A DNA stretch of 64,000 bases from Watersipora subatra. Its lineage: Eukaryota > Bryozoa > Gymnolaemata > Cheilostomatida > Watersiporidae. The stretch covers positions 38,974,572 through 39,038,571 of the forward strand of contig NC_088714.1 in assembly GCF_963576615.1 (NCBI RefSeq). Reading direction: 5' to 3'. Shown one piece after another: positions 46,201 through 56,049 of the stretch. The position numbers were made by a program, and so were the translations under genes. The first letter of the stretch is position 1; each line of letters starts with the position of its first letter. The notes beneath the pieces were generated by a model, which saw only the letters and a program-made list of their open reading frames with translations, made no database searches and was not told where the DNA came from.

Positions 46201-49200
46201 AATATAGAACTGAATCTCAACACACCTGAGGATGATGTAGTCGTTAGAGTAGACTTTCCAGAAGAACGGGGATGGAAAGGACTGTACTCAGAAATTGAGC
46301 GTGTTCCAGGATGCGGTTTTGAAGTGGGTAGCATGTAGTTGACTTCTCTTTTCATAAAATAAATGATTTGGTTGTGCTTTGCCAGCTTGTACCACCTGTT
46401 GCAAAATTGAATGATTTGAAAATAATGCCCTTCCAGATCAACTTTCGCAGAATTTTAGTAAATTTTATCGGAAAGTGTCTGTATTTTTCTATTATTTCCG
46501 ATTGGTTTTGATGTTTGAGATTCAAGATTAAAATTGATTAAACTTGATCGCGGTTAAAATGCTCAGATCAAGCAAAAGTGTGATTATGATGTACTATAGT
46601 TGTGAAGAGACTGACAGAATAGAGATGTGCAATGCAGCAACTAGATTGCATTAGTCGGTATCATATATCGCAACGATAACAACTAGTGACAGCATTTTTT
46701 TTAGTCACACTTTTTTTCTGAGTGTTTTAACCCTGATGAAGTTTTGTCGATTTCAATCTTGAAGCATCCTGGCAGTCAGATCGCCTCAAAAACAATCTCA
46801 AATGATAGAAAAATATCAGTACATTTGTATGAAATCTACTAATATGTTGTGTAAGTTCATCCTGAATACTATTACAGGTTGGCGACAAAGTGCAGATTAA
46901 AAGCTCTGTTCTGGAACCTTCTAGAGGGTGGGGTAATGTCACTGGGAGCTCAATCGGTAGAGTGCTCAAAATTGAGGGAGAAGAAGGAAAGGAGGAACTT
47001 ACCATAGACTTTCCAGAATGCAGCAATTGGGTTGGCTTAGCAAAGGAGCTGGAAATCCCTGTCAAACTTAAAAAAGGAGACATTGTTCAGGTGAGTCTTA
47101 AAATTCTACCAGCAGTTGAAGAATTAGATAAATGACCGCTCAACAATTCCAGTAGCATTTGTCTTCATTTCATATAGATGTTAGGATCTTCAACACAATG
47201 AAGAAGTTGGTAGAACAGGTTGTTATAGGTAAAATCACATACTTGCTCTAAGAGAATGATAGCATTTTAACTTATTATTAAACCTTTAGGCCACTCATTT
47301 TTTATTTTTAGGTTCACGGATTTTTTCAAAACATTTTAGAGTATGTCGGTCGAAATAAAAATGAAAGTGTCAATGTCTGTTTTTTCTTTTTTTTAATGGC
47401 AAATTTTCAATGTCGAAATTAGAAAATAAAATAGTGAATGGTTTTGATTAGATATACTGATTAGAATCTAGCATTCCAATGCAGTACTTACTTCTGTGGA
47501 GGCAAGTGGTTGTATGAGCGTGATCCTGCCATGAGCACATCGAGTGCTGACGGGTGTCTGACGTCCGGTTCACATTTGATAGTGTCTTTGCTGTATCCGT
47601 CTTTAAGCTCAACAGTGATATAGTGGCAGTCAAAGTCTCTGACTATGGTTACCGCTGGCATGTCGAGCACTGCTCTAGTACCGGAACGACCCTCCTTCGT
47701 GAAAGCGAACACAGATTTTATCTTTCTTTGTCCACATTTAGTTCTTGCGATATGTAGTCGCCGATGTTCTGTGAATTTGAAAAACCGACTCTATGAAATG
47801 ATTTCTTACCGCTGCAAGAAATGTTGATATAACAGTCCGAAGCCATTTTGCCATCACGGTGGATTCGCACCTGGTTTATGTTGAGGTAAAGCGGTCACAA
47901 ATCACATGGAATGTTGTAAAAGATTTCCGTGGTTGAAAGTCAACATAAGTACACACTCAATCGTTTGCATTTACGTTTTTCCTTGACAGATAAGTTGGTG
48001 AATTGGAGAAGCAACTTCTCAATGGTAATTGCCAGTATCCCAGTCGGATATTTACAACAAACAGTGTTTACGACATGTTATTCCCCAGTGTTAACTGGGA
48101 AAGTCATTTTTTCCGATACCGAGCTTGACCCTTTGCAAATCATCTGCGGTTAGGTTGTTACTCGTAATACCAGTGGGAATTTCCTAACCGAATTTGACCG
48201 AATGCAGTAGATCTGTTTAATAGTACTGTGTATATAATGCTGTTACAAGAAAGCTAACATTACGTTTTCAAAAAAAAAACATTAATCAACAAATTGCAAG
48301 TTTCGGGGGTTCAAATAAAAATAAAAGTACACATAGACTTTTTATTTTTTTAGCGGTAGTTTTTATCTCGCGTCGGCGGATCCGTGAACCTAATAATCAA
48401 AAATGAGTGGCCTTATATTCAATGGAAATGTAAAATGCACTTATAGAGTTGGTATAATCAGATCCAAACCAACTCCAGTCTGTGCGTCGTTTATATAGAT
48501 ACAATTGCAGTTAATTTCTGGAATCAGGAATTCATTATTCAATAAATACTTGTCAGCATCTCGAACAGTGTGTGGCTGGTTAGCAGACAGGCATGTGGTA
48601 GCTCAAGTGTTCACACTGGTGTATGTGACATTGTTGCTGAGGTTTCCACCATTACAGGTGAGAGAAACGGTCAAAATACCCAAGCTTGGATGGAAAGGCG
48701 TGTCACATGGTCAAGTTGGAAAGTTGGTCAAAATGCCTAAGCGTTCAGACACAGGTATTAACACCATTACTTAAGCTAACAATTGCCATTTTTCATTCAT
48801 TGAAAAAGCTTAATATTACGTTTAAGCAGCAAACAATTGTACACAAATTGTCACCTTGTTACATACTGAATAGATATCACTTTGTAAGATATTGAATATA
48901 TACCACCTTGTTCGATACTGAATAGATATCACCTTTTTAGATACTGAATAGATATCACCTTGTTAGATACTGAATGGGTATCACTTTGTTAAATACTGAA
49001 TAGATATCACCTTATTAGATACTGAATATATATCACCTTGTTAGACACTGAATAGATATCACCTTGTTCGATACTGAATGGGTATCACCTTGTTAGATAC
49101 TGAATAGATATCACCTTGTTAGATACTGAATAGATATCACCTTGTTAGATACTGAATAGATATCACCTTGTTAGATACTGAATAGATATCACCTTGTTAG

Positions 49201-51332
49201 ATACTGAATAGATATCACCTAGTTAAATACTGAATATATATCACCTTGTTAGATACTGAATAGATATCACCTTATTAGATACTGAATAGATATCACCTTG
49301 TTAGATACTGAATAGATATCACCTTGTTAGATACTGAATAGATATCACCTTGTTAGCTACTGAATAGATATCACCTTTTTAGATACTGAATAGATATCAC
49401 CTTGTTAGACACTGATACTGTTCATTGTTCTACTTAGGTATCTGGATCTAATCTGTATAATCCTAAGTTGTCTTAGATGAATCCTCTTTTAGATTAAGGC
49501 AGTATTTATTTAAGTTATTATATCGATTGATTTTGCATGAAGTTTAGCGTTCTAGTTTATCCACTCAGCTAGCTCCATGACTCATATGGTGACAGAACTA
49601 ATCTAGTGGCGTGACCTATCTAGTGAGACGACCTATTTAGTGACATGATCTATCTAATGCCATGACCTATCTAGTGAGACGACCTATTTAGTGAGATGGC
49701 CTATTTAGTGAGATGAACTATCTAGTGAGACAATCTATCTAGTGAGACGACCTACCTAGTGAGACGGCCTATCTAGTGAGACGGCCTATCTAGTGAGACG
49801 ACCTATTTAATGAGACAACCGGTCTAGTGGCATGACTTATTTATTGGCATGACCTACCTTGTGAGACAACCTATCTAGTGAGATGAACTATCTAGTGAGA
49901 CAATCTATCTATAGTGAGACGACCTATCTAGTGAGATGACCTATCTAGAGAGACGACCTATTTAATGAGACAACCGGTCTAGTGGCATGACTTATCTAGT
50001 GACATGACCTATCTAGTGACATGACCTATCTAGTGAGACGACCTATCTAGTGAGACGACCTACCTAATGAGATGGTATATAGTGAAATGACCTACATGTG
50101 TATAGGGGCCTGACTTTCCTAGTGGCACGTTTGCAATAAACCTGCATTTAGACAGGATACAAAATGCTACCTTTTTCAACATATACCCGTACCTTTTATT
50201 CTGAGTAGTTTGTATGCACTCAGTATTTATCATACATAGACCTAGTGACATTGACCTTTTATTCTGAGTAGTCTGTATGCACTCAGTATTTATCATACAT
50301 AGACCTAGTGACATTGATCTTTTATTCTGAGTAGTCTGTATGCACTCAGTATTTATCATACATAGACCTAGTGACACTGACCTTTTATTCTGAGTAGTTT
50401 GTATGCACTCAGTATTTATCATACATAGACCTAGTGACATTGACCTTTTATTCTGAGTAGTCTGTATGCACTCAGTATTTATCATACATAGACCTAGTGA
50501 CACTGACCTTTTATTCTGAGTAGTCTGTATGTACTCAATATTTGTCATACATAGACCTAGTGACATTGACCTTTTATTCTGAGTAGTTTGTATGTACTCA
50601 GTATTTGTCATACATAGACCTAGTGACATTGACCTTTTATTCTGAGTAGTCTGTATGTACTCAGTATTTGTCATACATAGACCTAGTGACATTGACCTTT
50701 TATTCTGAGTAGTTTGTATGCTCTCAGTATTTGTCATACATAAACCTAGTGACATTGACCTTTTATTCTGAGTAGTCTGTGTGCACTCAGTATTTGTCAT
50801 ACATAAACCTAGTGACATTGACCTTTTATTCTGAGTAGTCTGTATGCACTCAGTATTTGTCATACATAAACCTAGTGACATTGACCTTTTATTCTGAGTA
50901 GTCTGTATGCACTCAGTATTTGTCATACATAGACCTAGTGACATTGACCTTTTATTCTGAGTAGTCTGTATGTACTCAGTATTTATCATACATAGACCTA
51001 GTGACATTGACCTTTTATTCTGAGTAGTTTGTATGCACTCAGTATTTGCCATACATAGACCTAGTGACATTGACCTTTTTTATTTCACAGCAAATGTAGT
51101 GCATGTGAAATATGATATCCCGGGTGAACTGTGGTCATGCATGATAGAAGAACTGGAACTTTCTAAATCTCATCGCATCATAGTTAATGGCATGACTGGT
51201 TTACCAGGCTTGGAAATGCCAGGCTTGGAAATGCCAGGCTTGGGAATGCCGTTGTTTGGAGACCCTCATGTGGCCCAGCGCATGGTAGCGGAGAACAATT
51301 TCAAATTTAATTTGATGCCTGGGTCTGATTAA
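37269..51332 (+). CDS. Copy B: complete RING-finger protein with KEG / MIB-HERC2-like repeats, probable E3 ubiquitin ligase
   Basis: Exons: 37269-37442, 37889-37994, 38841-38921, 39273-39361, 39646-39753, 40320-40545, 40780-40928, 41587-41744, 46185-46323, 46878-47090, 48658-48754 and 51091-51332 (TAA). All introns are GT-AG and all phases agree, giving 593 residues. Residues 17-56 are a complete C3HC4 RING. Residues ~95-260 are charged and helical, probably coiled coil. Four repeats follow: about 273-340, 341-410 (MGDRVRVKGSV..SWKGV), 411-480 (VGDKVQIKSSV..GWGNV) and 478-540 (KGDIVQVRETV..GWKGV), each ending near a W...E.E. block. They resemble the repeats of plant KEG and the MIB/HERC2 domain. 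The C-terminus has three PGLEM-like units. The RING implies ubiquitin ligase activity; the substrate is unknown. Introns 8, 10 and 11 are swollen by transposons and minisatellites. Confidence 0.88.
38106..38554 (+). mobile_element. Helitron (449 bp) in intron 2 of copy B
   Basis: Against the shorter copy C sequence (TTGGAATACATGTATATATT near 58382), this insertion falls between GGAA and TACAAG. It starts TCTATATATATA and ends CTAT, a decayed CTRR. A palindrome (CATTCAAATTATATATATAA onward, 38156-38183) lies near its start. The middle (38250-38310) resembles the tRNA-like part of the Helitron at 42545, in degraded form. Confidence 0.7.
41827..42544 (+). mobile_element. Helitron 1 of a head-to-tail pair in intron 8 of copy B
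   Basis: Starts TCTATATATATATA after CAA and ends CTAG at 42541-42544, with CCCGGGCAACGCCGGG 12 bases before that. Copy C has the unfilled site (ATACAATAAATG near 62920). The two-Helitron block lies exactly between the A and T there. Inside, a segment of about 85-108 bp with TTGGCAATGTGCCAGGCTAA is duplicated in tandem (42350-42435 and 42436-42520). A TIR element is nested near the start. Confidence 0.88.
41841..42216. mobile_element. MITE-like TIR element nested in the Helitron (376 bp)
   Basis: The ends are inverted repeats of 27 bp with three mismatches (TACCGTACTTTTCGGACTAT onward on the left, ...GAAAAGTACGGTA on the right). If the outer TA on each side is the target duplication, the element proper is 41843-42214. 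A second copy begins at 63730 in copy C. No coding capacity. It interrupts the AT-rich 5' end of the Helitron. Confidence 0.85.
42545..42976 (+). mobile_element. Helitron 2 of the pair, carrying a tRNA-like segment
   Basis: It begins TCTATATATATATAAATCTC directly after the CTAG of Helitron 1 and ends GCAATGCCAGTCATGCAGCTAG, with copy C's T (TAAATGTATATAGC) following. The GC hairpin near its 3' end is decayed. The 5' part resembles the elements at 32145 and 38106. No Rep/helicase coding. Confidence 0.82.
42595..42700 (-). other. tRNA-derived sequence inside a Helitron
   Basis: On the minus strand TGGCCTAGTGG (42680-42690) is a perfect A-box match to TRGCNNAGTGG. It is followed by ATAGCACGCCTGTCTGCAGA and, about 35 bases on, by a weak B-box-like GAGCCCAATTCC. 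A proper acceptor stem is missing, so this is not a working tRNA gene. It is a captured tRNA or SINE head. A degraded version is at 38250-38310. Confidence 0.55.
43148..44841. mobile_element. piggyBac-like element (1694 bp) with TTAA target sites
   Basis: TTAA flanks both ends (43144-43147 and 44842-44845). The termini are inverted: CCCTTTCACTGTC on the left and the complement of CCTTTTCGCTGCC on the right. TTAA duplication with CCCTTT-type ends is typical of piggyBac. Copy C lacks the insertion (CATTCTTGATTTGAAAAAAT near 63035). About 1 kb of its length is a nested hAT element. No transposase frame remains. Confidence 0.82.
43417..44426. mobile_element. hAT element (1010 bp) nested in the piggyBac-like element
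   Basis: Exact 8-bp target duplication GTTCCTTA at 43409-43416 and 44427-44434. The termini are TAGAGTTGCCCCGATT and the complement of TAGAGATGCCCCGATT. Subterminal regions are rich in GGTATCGG motifs. An internal minus-strand frame (43845-44057) shows no clear domain. Its position inside the TTAA-flanked element shows that it came later. Confidence 0.88.
44869..46154 (-). mobile_element. Pogo/Tc1-mariner-like element (1286 bp) with TA target site
   Basis: TA lies on both sides (44867-44868 and 46155-46156). The left end CCATGAAACCCCTAATTGAACG and right end CAGTAAAACCTCTAATTGAACG (inverted) match at 18 of 22 positions; the copy C empty site reads TCTTATATCT. GGTGGCGTTCAAATAGAGG-type subterminal repeats occur at both ends. 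A minus-strand frame (45507-45761) with LRSEDIMEG has relatives at 4629-4759, but it is not a full transposase. Confidence 0.82.
47289..48412 (-). mobile_element. Harbinger-like element (1124 bp) with TTA target site and coding exons
   Basis: The termini GGCCACTCATTTTTTATTTT and GGCCACTCATTTTTGATTAT (inverted) continue with shared AGGTTCACGGAT. TTA flanks both sides (47286-47288 and 48413-48415), a TWA duplication as in PIF/Harbinger. It lies in intron 10 of copy B and contains the first two exons of a minus-strand gene. Only about 200 bp remain after exon 2, so the element is internally deleted. Superfamily is inferred from the target site only. Confidence 0.7.
47492..47846 (-). pseudogene. 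First two exons of an element-borne minus-strand gene
   Basis: Exon 1 (47846-47810) starts ATG and encodes MASDCYINISCS. The donor is GTAAGA and the acceptor AAATTCACAG. Exon 2 (47768-47492) joins in phase and encodes about 92 residues, including ARTKCGQRKIKSVFAFTKEG, AVTIVRDFDCHYITVELKDG and DVRHPSALDVLMAGSRS, and ends at a perfect GTAAGT donor. It reads as real protein with no stops. No later exon is found before the element's end. I do not recognise the domain. It is nested antisense in intron 10 of copy B and probably belonged to the transposon. Confidence 0.5.
48890..49420. repeat. 26-bp minisatellite, about 20 copies, intron 11 of copy B
   Basis: The unit AGATACTGAATAGATATCAC plus CTTGTT repeats in tandem with few changes. 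It is the first of three unrelated minisatellites that fill the last intron of copy B. Confidence 0.95.
49600..50090. repeat. 17-bp minisatellite, intron 11 of copy B
   Basis: The unit GACCTATCTAGTGAGAC repeats about 28 times with moderate variation. Some stretches are copied as larger blocks: the segment near 49800-49890 recurs near 49950-50010. Confidence 0.93.
50187..51080. repeat. 63-bp minisatellite, about 14 copies, abutting the last splice acceptor of copy B
   Basis: The unit ACCTTTTATTCTGAGTAGTC onward has a period of exactly 63 bp. The last unit runs TAGTGACATTGACCTTTTTT into ATTTCACAG|CA, the acceptor of exon 12 at 51091, so the array has grown out of the branch/polypyrimidine region. 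Because 63 is divisible by three, an open minus-strand frame of 336 codons appears (50060-51070). It is an artefact of the repeat. Confidence 0.95.
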
Positions 51333-51635
51333 TGATCAGCTATGATTGCCTCCAGTTGAAGCTGCAAATGGAAGTTCTTGACTGCTGTACGCTGAAAACA
51401 TTTCAGCTTTAACTGCTTGTTGGTTTCTATTAGACAAACTTACAATATTGTGTGTTGTATTTATATAAAAAGTATTTCGTTAGTTAGCAATGAGTAAGAA
51501 AATATCCGATTAATTAATGATGATTACATTATAATTATTACGTAAATAGTTTTGTTTGAAGTTGTGAAGTCTATCTACAGACATACGTGTGACAAGCTGC
51601 TTTAGCTTGCACCAGTGTACAGTAGTACATATTCA

Positions 51636-51641
51636 AATAAA
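51636..51641 (+). terminator. Probable polyadenylation signal AATAAA of copy B
   Basis: AATAAA lies about 300 bp after the TAA of copy B, followed by TGTGCATTGTTTTCACTG, a GT/T-rich stretch that suits a cleavage site. A second AATAAA is at about 51764. Confidence 0.45.
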
Positions 51642-52859
51642 CTGTGCATTGTTTTCACTGCAGTATCTACTACAGTCAAGGTTGAAATTATTAACTGAAC
51701 ATAAGTATGACATTGGAGATGTTGGTAGGGTACACAATCAAAAACCGCCTGAAAAGTTCAGAAATAAATGAAGTCCCAATTACATCATACATTACAAGTA
51801 CTATAAGTCACTCCGGATTATAAATCGCATCATAAAATGTATGATAATAAACAAAAGAACATATATAAATCGATTGGAGTCTAAGTAACATTTTTAGAAA
51901 ATTTATTTGGTAAAATCAATACACACAAATGAAGCTTGTCCTTTAAAATTTAATTGATGACCTATTTAAAAATATAATAGAATCAACAACTGGGTGAACT
52001 GTATACTTACGCTACATGACGCAACTGAGAACATGACGGGTATGTTAATATAACATGTTAAGAATTATTCAAAAAAAATCGGCATAAATAACATGCTAAC
52101 AAAGTTGCCAAAACTATTTGTGTCCTAACAAATACGGGAAGCTAAATTTCAATGAAATCTTCATCCATGGCCTTACTTTTCATCTGCTAACACCAGAGAT
52201 AGAAGATTCAGCTACCTGGATTTTAGCCCGTGATTGGCATTTTTGTTTTCTTCAATTCGGCAAACTCTGCCCCAGTCCCTTGCAAGTTTCTGGCTGCATA
52301 ATTCACTAATTTCGCAGCTCGTAATTTGTGAAATATTAGTTTCTTTTCTGTGCCACTTTTGTTAACTACTCTGGTTTTTAAAAGTTATCAATGTTGAAAT
52401 TATCAACATAGCTTAGAATGGTTTAGTGCAAAGATGGCATGCGAAATAGTATACCTGTAATAATTGATCAATAATTTCACGCGTAAGTCACTTCAGAGTG
52501 TAAGGCACACCCCAGCCAAGCTATAAAAAACATCTACAAAAAAATCCAAAAAATATAGTAAATGATATTTATGTATTAGGAGGATCACAGAATTGTAAAT
52601 TAAAACTATACACGAGTAAACAATTCCGAAGTGAATACTTTGCTGCATTGTAGGCTGCATCAACATAAAAACAATAAACTCTGCTCAATTTGGATGAAGC
52701 AGTTTCATTTTCGGCTTCTGAAACCTAAACATCATTACCATTCCATGATGACATGTTATACATCAAATGCAGAAAATCTACCAGTGACAATGTAAAATTC
52801 CAACAGTACCGACAGAGCGCCGCAAGTGCTAATCAGGTCAAACATATTTGAATGTATAG
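51642..52859. other. Downstream spacer of copy B with an old DNA-transposon remnant
   Basis: Around 51795-51890 and 52480-52560, motifs such as AGTCACTCCGGATTATAAAT and AGTCACTTCAGAGTGTAAGG suggest the two ends of a decayed TIR element. No gene is seen. Confidence 0.35.
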
Positions 52860-53640
52860 TTACATTGCAAGAATAGCATTGTGAATGCTCAAATCAATAT
52901 CATAACTATAGATTATGCCAGGCAAGACAGTTTCACTTCATGTCATTATTCTAATGCCAATCATAAAGGGAATGTTTGGAAAGTGGAATTTCCATGAGCA
53001 TTTCATGCCTAGTCAAGTTTATGAAAAGTTTGGTTTTATATTATAGTCATCAGGTTATTGTAATAACACGTGTGCAGGGATCATGTCTCGCTGCAGACTA
53101 GAACTAACCTTAGGTTATTGTAATAACACCTGTGCAGGGATCATGTCTCGCTGCAGACCAGAACTAACTTCAGGTTATTGTAATAACACCTGTGCAAGGA
53201 TCATGTCTCGCTGCAGATCAGAACTAACCTCAGGTTATTGTAATAACACCTGTGCAAGGATCATGTCTCACTGCAGACCAGAACTAACCTCAGGTTATTG
53301 TAATAACACATGTGCAGGAATCATGTCTCGCTGCAGACCAGAACTAACCTCAGGCTATTGTAATAACACATGTGCAGGGATCATGTCTCGCTGCAGACCA
53401 GAACTAACCTAAGGTTATGAAGTTCATCACAAGGATGAACAGGTTCTGGTTTATTTGACTGTACAATGTTTAGTTGAGTCAAACAAACTCAAATACTCTT
53501 TATTTTAATGGTAGCATTTTTACATTGTCAGTCATGAAAGTCTCAAGAGAATGCATTAAATTAAAACCCCATTATTATGAGGCTGCAAAGATTTACCTAA
53601 TACTGTAATATAATAAAGCAAATGATTAGCATACTATTTG
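52860..53640 (+). repeat. Segmental-duplication block upstream of copy C (pairs with 27580-28000)
   Basis: Same order of conserved segments as the block upstream of copy A, with the 60-bp minisatellite expanded in the middle. It shows that the duplication units around A and C share several kilobases of upstream DNA. Confidence 0.8.
53052..53412. repeat. 60-bp minisatellite, six copies
   Basis: The unit AGGTTATTGTAATAACACCT, then GTGCAGGGATCATGTCTCGC and TGCAGACCAGAACTAACCTC, repeats with no change in length. The upstream copy at 27760-27830 has one diverged unit. The plus-strand frame through it (53083-53412) is open only because 60 is divisible by three. Confidence 0.95.
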
Positions 53641-54130
53641 AAACATTGGTAGTAGTGGCAACACTGCGGAAACAAGATCTAGGAATGAGTTATCAAAAGA
53701 CAAAGCGAGTTAATATCGTCTATACTGAAGCCATCAATGTACATACCAAGGACCTCAACGTTATCCGTTTGGTATCTATTTGCATATGACTTTCAATCCT
53801 TCATCACTAAAGAATATTTATAAAAACCGATTGCCTGCGATATAATTTTTAAGCAAACGAACTCGAAGACTTGATGAAATGAAATAAATGTTATTGACAG
53901 ATTTATCTTTTGCCACTATAGGAATAATTTTGGTTTCAAACTTATAGAATATTCAGAAGCTCGCAGTTCAAACCTCGTTTAAACACAGGTAGTCAAGCTA
54001 TAAAATACTTAGTAGAACATGCTTCAAATACAGATAAACTACTTGTAATGTATTTAATAGCACCTAGTCTAAATACTAATACAGCTTCTTGAAAGCAAGA
54101 AAACAACTTGGGAATAGAGTGCAGTCAAGT
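53641..54130. other. Spacer before the 47-bp array
   Basis: AT-rich sequence with weak similarity to 28600-28730 at its start. Nothing else is seen. Confidence 0.4.
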
Positions 54131-54797
54131 ACAGTAGCAGTCATCATCTCGCGTCCACATAGGTCAGCGACTATAGTACAATGGCAGTCATCATCTCGCG
54201 TCCACATAGGTCAGCGACTATAGTACAATGGCAGTCATCATCTCGCGTCTACATAGGTCAGCGACTATAGTACAGTAGCAGTCATCATCTCGTGTCTACA
54301 TAGGTCAGCGACTATAGTACAATGGCAGTCATCATCTCGTGTCTACATAGGTCAGCGACTATAGTACAGTAGCAGTCATCATCTCGTGTCTACATAGGTC
54401 AGCGACTATAGTACAATGGCAGTCATCATCTCGTGTCTACATAGGTCAGCGACTATAGTACAGTAGCAGTCATCATCTCGTGTCTACATAGGTCAGCGAC
54501 TATAGTACAATGGCAGTCATCATCTCGTGTCTACATAGGTCAGCGACTATAGTACAATGGCAGTCATCATCTCGTGTCTACATAGGTCAGCGACTATAGT
54601 ACAATGGCAGTCATCATCTCGTGTCTACATAGGTCAGCGACTATAGTACAATGGCAGTCATCATCTCGTGTCTACGTAGGTCAGCGACTATAGTACAATG
54701 GCAGTCATCATCTCGTGTCTACATAGGTCAGCGACTATAGTACAATGGCAGTCATCATCTCGTGTCTACATAGGTCAGCGACTATAGTACAATGGGC
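54131..54797. repeat. 47-bp minisatellite, 14 copies
   Basis: The unit GCAGTCATCATCTCGTGTCT, then ACATAGGTCAGCGACTATAG and TACAATG, repeats head to tail. Early units have CGCGTCC where later ones have CGTGTCT, and TACAATGG alternates with TACAGTAG, which shows local spread of variants. Confidence 0.95.
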
Positions 54798-54809
54798 CTT
54801 AGAATATAA

Positions 54810-55090
54810 TCAGTCAGAGCCTGTTATGTCTATTTATCAAGGTTATTAGTCTATTCAGGTTGAACAGTCCAAAACTACTTCAAATCGATAGTCTTTTCTA
54901 TAACTCTTATTGTCTGAGTGAAGAGAGGCAACAGGCAACTTTATGAAATATGTAATAGGGAGAAAAAACAATTCTTTTCACAATACTGTAGTTAATGTAA
55001 GTGAATTACGAAATGCTACTAGGGTGGAGCTTTCATAAGCCACTTCTTTGTGTAGCCTGCTGACACAGACAGCAATAATACGTTCTTTCC
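54810..55090 (+). repeat. Segmental-duplication block pairing with 35640-35940
   Basis: The block aligns with the start of the copy B duplication unit. The minisatellite at 54131-54797 ends just before it, so the array may sit at a duplication boundary. Confidence 0.75.
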
Positions 55091-55109
55091 ATTTAAGTAA
55101 AGTCCTCTG

Positions 55110-56025
55110 AAAGGTTGACTTGCAAAAAAATTCACATTACAGTTATTTGGTATCAAACAATTCCCCATGTCTTACTCTATTGTGTTGTAGGTGCAAAATA
55201 TGTGGGAATGTAATTACAGGCTCTTAAAAGCTCAAAAACGAACAGTTAATCGCAGCCATCACGAAAACGCCGTAGATTAGAATCCCATTCCAAAAGGGCT
55301 CAAATGGGACGTGTAGTTGGACAAGATGGCTTCTGTTTACACTTTTATGCAACCTCATTCGTCGAAATACTTTCACAAATATACTTCTCACATTCAATAA
55401 AACCATATCTATTGTCCTTAGGCGTCTATTTCATCATCATTGTAATGACGTCATTTTGAGCACTGATATCTCAAAACCTGCCCTAAAAAATCGTTTAATT
55501 TTTGAACATTAGCTCGAAGGCGTGCATATCATTTTCTGATAAACATGAGGAGCCTGTTGGTCACTTGTGATAATCGAAAAATGCTGCAGAAATCATTCGC
55601 ACTGTTTTGCAGGATGTATGGGTCACATGATCAGATTACTACTAGATGATTAGACCAAGCTGAAATGAAACTGTAAAGTAGCGAGAATCTATATTTGATA
55701 CGGGCTTTTCGGTAAAACCTGAAGTGTTTGTTATAAACTAGTGCTACGAGAAGTTTTATATTGAGCCTTTTATTGGCCTTTCAATTCACGTGATACCATC
55801 ACGTGTCAAAACAATAACCAAATTGCTTGAGTACGTCAGAGAAATAAATTGATTCCAACCTACGCCGTTTTCGTGATGGCGACGATTAACTGCTTGTTTT
55901 TTAGCTTTTAAGAGCTTGTAATCGCATTTCCACATATTTTGCACCTACAACACAACAGAGTGAGACATGGGAAACCTTTTGATACCAAATAACTGTAATG
56001 TGAATGTTGTTGCAAGTCAACCTTT
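55110..56025. mobile_element. Long-TIR DNA element, copy 3 (916 bp)
   Basis: Same family as 10748-11633 and 23354-24238, with both ~180-bp inverted ends. It is inserted just after the duplicated block at 54810-55090, so it arrived in the C unit after or during duplication. Confidence 0.85.
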
Positions 56026-56049
56026 AAGGTTACAAGCAGATAAACTAGT

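Noticed and set aside
47091-47135. Stop codon after VSLKILPAVEELDK as the true end of copy B
   Set aside because: CAG|GTGAGT is a near-perfect donor at 47091. The next exons (48658 and 51091) complete a fourth repeat of the same kind in phase, so the protein continues.
50060-51070. 336-codon minus-strand ORF as a repetitive protein gene
   Set aside because: It comes from a 63-bp minisatellite inside an intron of copy B; there is no splice or start context, and the frame is open only because the period is a multiple of three.
53083-53412. 109-codon Cys-rich repeat ORF
   Set aside because: A 60-bp repeat keeps the frame open by arithmetic. The ancestral unit upstream of copy A is not coding.
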